Shown piece after piece: positions 1 through 5,104 of a DNA stretch of 5,104 bases. A program made the position numbers and the translations under genes. Each line of letters begins with the position of its first letter. Position 1 is the stretch's first letter. The DNA comes from Candidatus Zipacnadia bacterium (lineage in GTDB: Bacteria > Armatimonadota > Zipacnadia > Zipacnadales > Zipacnadaceae), in assembly GCA_029821415.1 (NCBI GenBank), contig JALGTJ010000091.1, forward strand, positions 1 through 5,104, given 5' to 3'. The notes beneath the pieces are model-generated. The model did no database searches and had not been told where the DNA came from. It saw only the letters and a program-made list of their open reading frames with translations.

Positions 1-42
1 TTCGGTCCAGATCGCGCTGGACCAGCCCCTGCACCCTCTCAC
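1..42 (-). other. Short DUF3604-like tail or start of an unseen downstream gene
   Basis: This is the stretch downstream of the last oxidoreductase stop codon. Read on the minus strand in the same frame as that gene, directly after its TGA, it gives GWSSAIWTE at the window edge. That resembles AWSSPIWIE, the C-terminus of the complete DUF3604 protein in this window. At the DNA level, bases 1-27 match 1115-1141 at 22 of 27 positions without gaps. It could be the remnant 3' end of a second DUF3604 gene. Alternatively it is the 5' end of another gene: a GTG sits immediately after the TGA, and a second frame reads LSERVQGLVQRDLDR from a TTG. The edge cuts it too short to decide. Confidence 0.3.
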
Positions 43-1038
43 TCAAAGTGCAACGACTTCCCCTGTCCGCATAGATTCGTCGGCAGCGATAGCAATCTGA
101 ACCGCCTTCAGTCCGTCTTCGTATGTCGCCAGGATGCCCTGAGTCTGGCCAGTCTTGATTGCATCAACGAAGGCACGGTCCTCTTTAGCGAAGATATCCT
201 CCTCGCCAGGGATGATGATCTGCTCCTTCTCGGGCAGAGTGATGACGACGTCGTGCTGCCAATCCGTAAACTCGGCGGCCATCTGTGTGCCATAAACCGT
301 CAGGGAAACGTCACCGCCTACCGGCGTGGCGCAGGAACTGTACAGGTTCGCAGCCGCTCCATTGACGAAAGTAAGCTGGACCATTGAGGCATCCTCAATA
401 GTGTAAAGGTCAGGATGCGGCTGCCGATCATAAACCGGCACAGCGTAGACGCTCGCCACTTCTCCAAACAGGTAGCGAGCCAGATCGGTCGTATGAGTGG
501 TCTGTTCGAGGAATTGGCCCCCGGATTTATCCTTCTGCACCCACCAGCGCCCGATTTCTCCGCCGGGAACGCTGCCCACCCAACCACCGTGCATAAACAC
601 CGGTCGCTGTTCGTTAAGCAATTGCCGAACACGCTGCACTGAATGCCGATAACGATTCATATATCCGACGGATGTTATCAACCCCTGCTTCTTAACCTCC
701 GCTGCGACCCTTTCAGCTACCGCCAGATCTATAGCCACCGGCTTCTCAATAAAGAAGGGCAGGCCTCGCTCCAATACCAAATCCTCCACTGGGCCGTGGG
801 CGAACGGAGGCAACATGATGTAGACTGCGTCAACCTCTATCTTATCCAGCATCTCCTCGGCATCAGTGAAGATCTCACCGTCCCCACCGACCTGGGCCTG
901 CCGCTGAGCTGCCGTCTCTGGATTCAGGTCACACCACCCTACAAACTCCACATCATCAAAATTGGCCAGGCCATGCTCCAGGTGCGCCTGGACAATGCCG
1001 CCACACCCAATGAACGCCAGTTTTACTTTATCTGTCAT
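43..1038 (-). CDS. Gfo/Idh/MocA family NAD(P)-dependent oxidoreductase (second copy in the cluster)
   Basis: Predicted cytoplasmic sugar or cyclitol dehydrogenase of 331 residues, a normal full length for the family. The N-terminal Rossmann domain (about residues 5-125) begins KLAFIGCGGI, with the dinucleotide-binding glycines at 11-14. The family EKP motif is at 98-100, and its lysine K99 is the usual catalytic or cofactor-contacting residue. The C-terminal alpha/beta substrate domain (about 130-325) has SGGQFLEQ followed by TTHTTD at 180-185. H182 and D185 match the family pattern DxGxHxxD, with E178 in place of the first aspartate. No signal peptide or membrane segment is seen. The ATG start is well supported by a perfect AGGAGG at 1046-1051, 7 nt upstream. 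It follows the DUF3604 gene after a 70-nt gap. The substrate is unknown. It is clearly a different subfamily from the other Gfo/Idh gene here, since its nucleotide-binding loop and active-site loop differ. The family call is very secure; specificity is not. Confidence 0.95.
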   Translation of the reverse strand: MTDKVKLAFIGCGGIVQAHLEHGLANFDDVEFVGWCDLNPETAAQRQAQVGGDGEIFTDAEEMLDKIEVDAVYIMLPPFAHGPVEDLVLERGLPFFIEKPVAIDLAVAERVAAEVKKQGLITSVGYMNRYRHSVQRVRQLLNEQRPVFMHGGWVGSVPGGEIGRWWVQKDKSGGQFLEQTTHTTDLARYLFGEVASVYAVPVYDRQPHPDLYTIEDASMVQLTFVNGAAANLYSSCATPVGGDVSLTVYGTQMAAEFTDWQHDVVITLPEKEQIIIPGEEDIFAKEDRAFVDAIKTGQTQGILATYEDGLKAVQIAIAADESMRTGEVVAL

Positions 1039-1063
1039 CTTCGGACCTCCTAAGACTACTACT

Positions 1064-1093
1064 ATTAAATGACCACATCAAATAACCGATCAA
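1064..1093 (-). promoter_or_regulatory. Weak candidate internal promoter
   Basis: In the 70-nt gap upstream of the last oxidoreductase, the minus strand has TTGATC (plus 1088-1093) and, 18 nt on, TTTAAT (plus 1064-1069). These resemble sigma-70 -35 and -10 boxes at 4 of 6 and 5 of 6 positions. The gap is the widest and most AT-rich in the cluster. Such matches arise easily by chance in AT-rich DNA, so this is only a candidate for an internal start that would add transcription of the final gene. Confidence 0.2.
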
Positions 1094-1108
1094 CAAGCCA
1101 CTCGGTGC

Positions 1109-2668
1109 TCATTGTTCGATCCAGATGGGACTGGACCAGGCCATCTGTCCGTTGAGCTGGCTTACCCGGATGTAGTAGAAGTTGCGCCCGGACGGCGCCG
1201 CCTCATCCCGATAGTCAAAGCTGGCGATATAGCCTGCCTGCGGGATAGCATGATGAACCTTGACCTTATAGGCATTGTGCCAGTAGACGTCGCGGTTCTC
1301 GATCTCGTCTTCACTCAAACCAAACTGCTCCCGAACATTCTGCTTGACTTGATCGTAGTCTGCGTACACTCGTGAGCTGGTCATCGCGTCACCGAGAGAG
1401 AACTCATACGACTTCCCGTTCACCGCCAACTGTACACCGGTGGCGCTATCTCCTTCTATTTCAAAGACGATGGTCTGCCGCCGGCAGGTATCTACCACAC
1501 TCCCTCTGCGCGGCTCGGTGACTACGTGGAAGCTGCTCTCAACACTGCTATTCTTCTCAACGCGGTTGCCCGGGTAGGAGAAGCAACCCTCAATAGAGTG
1601 TAGAGCACCAGAACTGACCCTCAGTTTCCCCTCCCAGTGGCGGACAGGGGTAACGAAGCCGTAGGAAGGGATCGGCCCCCAGCCGAACTCCACGGGCAAT
1701 TTGACTTTGGTGCGTTGCCCAGGAGCTGGCAACTGCCACCTGCCGTTATGGCAGTGACTGTAGATGACCTGGTTGTTCCGAATTAGCTCTATGCGGTCCA
1801 GGGCCTGAGTGCCGACCACTGCGACGTGGAGATCCACCGGCCCTTCACAGTGGCAGACCTGGCCCATAAAACAGTCTTTTGCACCAAAGTCCAGCCTAAT
1901 TCTGTCTCCAGTTATCGCGTAGACTCGCCGCTGCTGGAAGGCCTCCCACACTGCCTCCCGCGTCAGTTCCTCAGCGTAGACACCCATCAGCCCCGTGCCC
2001 CATTGTCCTGGAAATCCGCCCGGGTTATCTCCCGAGGCGATGATGCCCAGCCGATAGCCGCGGGCCAGACCATCTTGAATCGTACCCCCCGAGACCCGCG
2101 GGGCCATTGAGGCGTTGGCATCCATAGAAAACGGAGTGTTACAGCCTTCCGAGGAGCCATGACAGGAGAATATCTCCGCCAACGGCGAGAGCTCTTCATC
2201 CCAACAATCCCAGTCCTTGCCACGCTCACCAACCTGGTAGCCAGTATGGTGCGGAATGGCAATCCCCCGGCGTTGACGCAAGTTTTCATATAGCTCGGGA
2301 AGATCCATAGTTAAGTCTAACGGGTTGTTGTCATCAAAATAGAAGACGTTGTGGTCGCCCCAGCGCGTGCGGTCGCCGGTCCATTCATATCCCAGAAAGG
2401 TGACCAGGCGGCCCGGTTCATTGTATTTCTTGACCATCTGGCGGGCATACTCGAAGTCTTCCACGAACCCGGGCCGCATCCCCACCGACTCAACCTGCAC
2501 TCCCCGATGAGAGTAACCGAAAGCCGGGTAGTAGACGAAACCGAAAATATCGATATATTCCGCTGCCTCCCGGAAGGCTGTCTCAACGAACTCCTGCCAC
2601 CCTTCGCCGTGTACGCGGCTCGGGTTGAATTGAGTATGCAGGTCTCCCCAGTATAGCTGGTATGCCAC
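1109..2668 (-). CDS. DUF3604 family protein (PHP-like metal-dependent hydrolase)
   Basis: A 519-residue protein recognisable as DUF3604, a family with a PHP-type metallohydrolase domain followed by beta-rich sequence. Reactions are unknown for most members. It appears complete: YWGDLHTQ (D9, H11) opens the metal-binding domain and the family tail AWSSPIW lies at 510-516. Other landmarks are LGYEW with E95, GDHNVFYF with H106, IPHHTGY with H140/H141, EIFSCHGSSE with E165 and H170, and IIASGDNPGG with D214. The region from about 275 to 519 looks like beta-sandwich sequence, ending in FYYIRV before the tail. Two positions look unusual: FVYYPAF at 44-50 sits where a TDH-like ligand motif is common, and GDNP replaces the usual DHH/DNH-type end. 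No signal peptide is seen, so it is probably cytoplasmic. The start is GTG, fixed by AGGAGG 7 nt upstream and by the family N-terminus beginning right there. It lies between two Gfo/Idh genes, suggesting a step in the same carbohydrate route. Confidence 0.9.
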   Translation of the reverse strand: MAYQLYWGDLHTQFNPSRVHGEGWQEFVETAFREAAEYIDIFGFVYYPAFGYSHRGVQVESVGMRPGFVEDFEYARQMVKKYNEPGRLVTFLGYEWTGDRTRWGDHNVFYFDDNNPLDLTMDLPELYENLRQRRGIAIPHHTGYQVGERGKDWDCWDEELSPLAEIFSCHGSSEGCNTPFSMDANASMAPRVSGGTIQDGLARGYRLGIIASGDNPGGFPGQWGTGLMGVYAEELTREAVWEAFQQRRVYAITGDRIRLDFGAKDCFMGQVCHCEGPVDLHVAVVGTQALDRIELIRNNQVIYSHCHNGRWQLPAPGQRTKVKLPVEFGWGPIPSYGFVTPVRHWEGKLRVSSGALHSIEGCFSYPGNRVEKNSSVESSFHVVTEPRRGSVVDTCRRQTIVFEIEGDSATGVQLAVNGKSYEFSLGDAMTSSRVYADYDQVKQNVREQFGLSEDEIENRDVYWHNAYKVKVHHAIPQAGYIASFDYRDEAAPSGRNFYYIRVSQLNGQMAWSSPIWIEQ

Positions 2669-2675
2669 TTGTTCG

Positions 2676-2681
2676 CCTCCT
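2676..2681 (-). promoter_or_regulatory. Shine-Dalgarno site for the DUF3604 gene
   Basis: The minus strand reads AGGAGG here, 7 nt before a GTG. This supports GTG at 2666-2668 as the true start of the DUF3604 gene. There is no in-frame ATG at the N-terminus that would keep the conserved YWGDLH motif. Confidence 0.75.
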
Positions 2682-2709
2682 GCTTAGGCACTGCACTCCT
2701 GGGCCTGGC

Positions 2710-3708
2710 TCAAGCCAGCCTGACTGGCAGATTACTGCGGGCCGACTGCTCAGCCGCACAGACCATGGCCAGGCTATGATAGTTATCTTCAATGCTGGTC
2801 TCGGGCTGATCGTCTTGCTCAATGCAACGAATCATCATATCCAGGGCATAGTCAAGCTCGGTAAGCTGCATCTGGACCGGCTCAACGATCTCCCCCCCGA
2901 CATCACCCGGCGCAAAGTAGCGAACCAGGCCCTGTGAGTCAAGCTTCAGACAACCCTTATCACCCGTGACCGTTATCTCCCCATCCCACGAGGTGGGCCG
3001 GCCCCGCGCCGCCCAGGTCCCGTTGTAGTTGACCGTGATCCCGCTCTCCATACGCATCACCGCCTCCGTGGCCGGCTTGCCCGGAAATTTGCTCCACCGC
3101 GGACGGTACGAATGGGCGAATACCTCCTGGCAATTACACCCACACAGAAACCTGACCAGATCAAAGTGGTGGATAGAGACGTCCTGGAGCAACGGCATCT
3201 CCAGAAACTCGCGGTACCCAAGCAAGTCCTCGGGCTGGCGAAACTCTATGTGCACTGTGCCGGGCTGACCGATCATACCCTCGGCTATTGCCCTCTTCAA
3301 TGTCTGATTGTGGGAGCGCCAGCGGTAGTTTTGGTCCACCAGATACTTCTGGTCAGGATAAGTCTGCTTCAATTCAAGAATTTCATCGGCCTGCTCCATA
3401 TTAGCGGCCAATGGTTTCTCGCTGAGCACATGCATCCCGCGCGCCAGGGCCAACTTCGCTGCGTCGGTGTGGTATTCGGTCGGGATGGCGATGATCACAA
3501 TCTCGGCGTCTGTCCTGTCAATCGCCTCCTGGTAGCCCACATACCCCCGCTCCGCTGGCAGACTGAATTGCTGGGCAACTCTATCAATGGATTGCTCAGA
3601 GGCCGCCGCCATCCCTGCCAGTTCGCAGTCATCACGCTTGCTCACGGCTTCCAGCCATTTGCTACCCCAAAATCCGAGCCCCAGCAATAGTATCTGATGC
3701 TCTGCCAT
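2710..3708 (-). CDS. Gfo/Idh/MocA family NAD(P)-dependent oxidoreductase (first copy in the cluster)
   Basis: Predicted cytoplasmic NAD(P)-dependent dehydrogenase of 332 residues, full length for the family. The Rossmann domain starts QILLLGLGFWGSKW, with the nucleotide-binding loop GLGFWG at 10-15. The EKP motif is at 97-99 (K98). The substrate domain carries LLQDVSIHHFDLVRFL at 173-188, fitting DxGxHxxD with D176, S178 in the glycine position, H180 as the likely catalytic histidine and D183. Next comes a cysteine cluster CGCNC at 189-193, which is unusual and could be structural or incidental. The ATG start has GAGGAG at 3719-3724, 10 nt upstream, slightly long but workable. It lies 42 nt after the amidohydrolase gene and 41 nt before the DUF3604 gene, so co-transcription is likely. 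A small hairpin (CTGGC/GCCAG, loop holding the stop codon) lies at its 3' end, with no T-run. The substrate cannot be told from sequence. It resembles generic sugar-phosphate-free Gfo/Idh dehydrogenases more than the myo-inositol dehydrogenase core, but that subfamily statement is inference. Confidence 0.95.
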   Translation of the reverse strand: MAEHQILLLGLGFWGSKWLEAVSKRDDCELAGMAAASEQSIDRVAQQFSLPAERGYVGYQEAIDRTDAEIVIIAIPTEYHTDAAKLALARGMHVLSEKPLAANMEQADEILELKQTYPDQKYLVDQNYRWRSHNQTLKRAIAEGMIGQPGTVHIEFRQPEDLLGYREFLEMPLLQDVSIHHFDLVRFLCGCNCQEVFAHSYRPRWSKFPGKPATEAVMRMESGITVNYNGTWAARGRPTSWDGEITVTGDKGCLKLDSQGLVRYFAPGDVGGEIVEPVQMQLTELDYALDMMIRCIEQDDQPETSIEDNYHSLAMVCAAEQSARSNLPVRLA

Positions 3709-3750
3709 AGTTAATCCGCTCCTCGCGGCCTGTAGCTGGCTATAGATAGC

Positions 3751-4614
3751 TTATTGCGCCGGTCGGGGGATTTCACGAGTAACCTCGTCGCTGCTTGCCC
3801 CCACAAAGCGGCGCAAGTTCTCGCAGAAGATTGCTCCGACCACCTCTTCACCAAGCTCCAGGCCCTGGTATATGTCGCGGTCGCGCTCTATCCATTCTGC
3901 CGTCCAACTGGCATTATACTCATTCGTTCGGCAATCAGTGCCGAAGATGACATTGTGTTCCACGTCATAGCCGACCGTCAGCAGCTTTGTTAATACCTCT
4001 TCGCGATAGATCGGTGGCGTTCCGGGAGTGACATCAACAAACATCTCCACCGATACGTCAGACCGACATGCGTATGCATTCAGGAACTTCCCGTAGACCG
4101 CAATCAGCTCGTCACACCACGGCCAGGATATATGCGCCAGAGCGAATTTCAAGTTCTTCACATTGAGCAGCGCTTCGAACTGAGCTGGCTGGTTGTAGAT
4201 AGCCGAGGGCTGCCCGTCCCACAGGATGCCGGAGTGAAAAAGGATCGGCTTGCCCGCTGTGGCAATTCTTTGAAAGGTTGCCAACGCCTGAGGATGGCCG
4301 GGCGGATATGAAGAGCAGATGACCTTGAAGCCAGCCACTCCCCGCTCTACCGCCAAGTCCACCTGCGCATCTGCATCATCGTCCAACGGATCAATCCAGA
4401 AAAAGGGATACAGCTCAGCGTCGCTTTCTGACCAGAAAAAGAGCTGGTCAAGACGCTCCTCGCAACTGCTTTCCGACCCAACACCTGTATAAGATGGCGG
4501 CGGAGTCGAGATCACAACGCCACCTGTGACTCCCACAGATTTCATTCTTCGCACAAAGTCCGCCCGGTCCTGTGGCCCTTCCTCAATGTGGATATGACCA
4601 TCAAGTATCGTCAT
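3751..4614 (-). CDS. Amidohydrolase family (Amidohydro_2-type) metal-dependent hydrolase
   Basis: Predicted TIM-barrel metallohydrolase of 287 residues from the chosen ATG, a usual size for the Amidohydro_2 group, which includes sugar lactonases and decarboxylases acting on ring compounds. Visible landmarks, in that numbering: ILDGHIHIE with metal ligands H7 and H9 right at the N-terminus, GFKVI with K97, LFHSG with H127, FALAHISWPW with H161, FGTDCR with D227, and the family C-terminal NLRRFVG at about 266-272. No signal peptide is seen. The frame stays open upstream to a GTG at 4660-4662 (303 residues), and a second ATG lies at 4621-4623. The ATG at 4612-4614 is preferred because DGHIH normally falls within the first 10 residues; GGGAGGG at 4626-4632 lies 11 nt upstream. 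The gene lies 63 nt after the sialidase-like gene and 42 nt before a Gfo/Idh gene. Next to dehydrogenases, a lactonase role is plausible but unproven. Confidence 0.88.
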   Translation of the reverse strand: MTILDGHIHIEEGPQDRADFVRRMKSVGVTGGVVISTPPPSYTGVGSESSCEERLDQLFFWSESDAELYPFFWIDPLDDDADAQVDLAVERGVAGFKVICSSYPPGHPQALATFQRIATAGKPILFHSGILWDGQPSAIYNQPAQFEALLNVKNLKFALAHISWPWCDELIAVYGKFLNAYACRSDVSVEMFVDVTPGTPPIYREEVLTKLLTVGYDVEHNVIFGTDCRTNEYNASWTAEWIERDRDIYQGLELGEEVVGAIFCENLRRFVGASSDEVTREIPRPAQ

Positions 4615-4625
4615 ACAGTCCATTG

Positions 4626-4632
4626 CCCTCCC
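4626..4632 (-). promoter_or_regulatory. Shine-Dalgarno-like site that bears on the amidohydrolase start
   Basis: The minus strand reads GGGAGGG. It lies 11 nt upstream of the ATG at 4612-4614 and only 2 nt upstream of the ATG at 4621-4623. The first distance is long but usable and the second is too short. The more distal GTG at 4660-4662 has no comparable site at proper spacing. The site therefore favours the innermost ATG, without proving it. Confidence 0.5.
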
Positions 4633-4677
4633 ATTGCTGTTGTCATTCGCTGTTGCCTGCACTACCTGGTCTCATTA

Positions 4678-5104
4678 TCAACCATTGATTTCTTCCAGAA
4701 TCAAAGCGCGAATCTCCGATTGGATCTCCCCGAACGCCGCCGGACGGATGCCGCCCGCAAAGATCGTCGCCATCGGCTCGCGAGACGCCAGTTCTGCGGC
4801 CAGCTTATCCGAAATAGGTTGCTTCTCGCTGGCGGTGTAGTACACACACAGAATCCGCCCGTCAGCCAGCCTGACCAAATCAGGGTATCCCATATCCCAC
4901 ATACTTTGGTCCACCGCGTTGCCCAGGTTCTGCCAGCTCTGGCCACCGTCAGGCGAAATCACCAGCCCAATGCCGGGGTTACCCGCTTCTGGCATGTGCC
5001 GGATGGCCGCCAGTATTCTGTTGCCAGTTAGCCGAATCATACTGGGCGAGTCGCCGCGGAAGTCAAGCTGGCGCATCGGCGACCACGTCTGCCCTTCGTC
5101 GTCA
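4678..5104 (-). CDS. Sialidase/BNR-repeat family protein, C-terminal part (5' end outside the window)
   Basis: The frame is open from the right edge to the TGA at 4678-4680, leaving 141 visible C-terminal residues; the start lies beyond the window. The family is shown by two Asp-boxes (SxDxGxTW), each sitting in a beta-hairpin of the six-bladed sialidase propeller. DDEGQTW at 5083-5103 lacks only its first serine at the cut edge; SPDGGQSW at 4933-4956 is complete. Between and after them are propeller-like strands such as SPSMIRLTGNRIL and GYPDLVRLADGRILCVYYT, typical of the last blades. The family includes exo-alpha-sialidases and other glycosidases or glycan-binding proteins. The catalytic arginine triad and any signal peptide would lie mostly upstream, so activity and location cannot be judged. 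The last 35 or so residues (IFAGGIRP onward to EEING) form a predicted helical tail, not the strand that usually closes the propeller. It is the first visible gene of the presumed operon. An in-frame ATG at 5074-5076 falls after the first Asp-box and is not the start. Confidence 0.85.
   Translation of the reverse strand, partial: DDEGQTWSPMRQLDFRGDSPSMIRLTGNRILAAIRHMPEAGNPGIGLVISPDGGQSWQNLGNAVDQSMWDMGYPDLVRLADGRILCVYYTASEKQPISDKLAAELASREPMATIFAGGIRPAAFGEIQSEIRALILEEING

Noticed and set aside
643..1053. Plus-strand open frame of 136 codons
   Set aside because: It is antisense to the conserved Rossmann domain of the last oxidoreductase and has no recognisable protein features or SD site.
1085..1106. 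Inverted repeat ACCGA / TCGGT with a 12-nt loop just after the DUF3604 stop, as a possible terminator or operator
   Set aside because: A 5-bp stem with a wide loop is expected by chance, and only a short broken T-rich stretch follows.
2705..2718. Hairpin CTGGC / GCCAG with the stop codon of the Gfo/Idh gene in its loop, as a possible terminator
   Set aside because: The stem is only 5 bp and no T-run follows on the minus strand. The DUF3604 gene, with a strong SD site, begins 41 nt later, so termination here is unlikely.
3112..3690. Plus-strand open frame of 192 codons
   Set aside because: It lies wholly inside the Gfo/Idh gene on the opposite strand, shows no family motif, and is a product of that gene's codon bias.
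4588..5031. Plus-strand open frame of 147 codons spanning the sialidase-like and amidohydrolase genes
   Set aside because: It is antisense to two genes with clear family motifs, and its composition (rich in Arg and His) is that of a shadow frame.
5074..5076. Internal ATG as the start of the sialidase-like gene
   Set aside because: The frame remains open upstream to the window edge and encodes an Asp-box (DDEGQTW) before this ATG, so the gene is cut by the window and does not start here.
1..5104. Mobile elements, tRNA or rRNA genes, CRISPR repeats
   Set aside because: No transposase-like frame, no regularly spaced repeats and no RNA-gene-like stretch was seen. Nearly the whole window is covered by the five coding regions.

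Overview
The window is a single same-strand gene cluster. Every convincing gene lies on the minus strand, so transcription runs from the right edge to the left edge. In that order it holds: the 3' part of a sialidase/BNR (Asp-box) repeat protein (4678 to the right edge), an Amidohydro_2-type metal hydrolase (3751-4614), a Gfo/Idh/MocA oxidoreductase (2710-3708), a DUF3604 PHP-like metallohydrolase (1109-2668), and a second, divergent Gfo/Idh/MocA oxidoreductase (43-1038). The first 42 bases lie beyond the last stop codon. They carry a short stretch that resembles the 3' end of the DUF3604 gene.

The gaps between genes are 41-70 nt, no gap contains a convincing terminator, and three of the four complete genes have a clear purine-rich Shine-Dalgarno sequence at a normal distance (the fourth has one, but its start is ambiguous). 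The layout therefore reads as part of one polycistronic operon that extends beyond both edges. No RNA gene, CRISPR array, insertion sequence or phage-like gene was seen, and no gap between genes exceeds 300 bases.

The organism is a bacterium of moderate, slightly GC-rich composition using SD-led translation with ATG and GTG starts. Clusters mixing several Gfo/Idh/MocA enzymes, DUF3604 proteins, BNR/sialidase-fold proteins and Amidohydro_2 hydrolases are, from general knowledge, typical of uncultured polysaccharide-degrading lineages such as Poribacteria, Latescibacterota, Planctomycetota and some Chloroflexota. The phylum cannot be fixed from this sequence alone.

A working model, by inference only: the sialidase-fold protein acts on or binds a glycan, one or both NAD(P)-dependent Gfo/Idh enzymes oxidise the released sugar or cyclitol, and the Amidohydro_2 protein opens the resulting lactone or hydrolyses a ring intermediate. 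The DUF3604 protein would supply a further metal-dependent hydrolysis of unknown substrate. No transporter or regulator lies in the window, so the substrate cannot be read from context. The points most worth a second look are the DUF3604-like tail at the left edge and the altered metal-site motifs in the complete DUF3604 protein.
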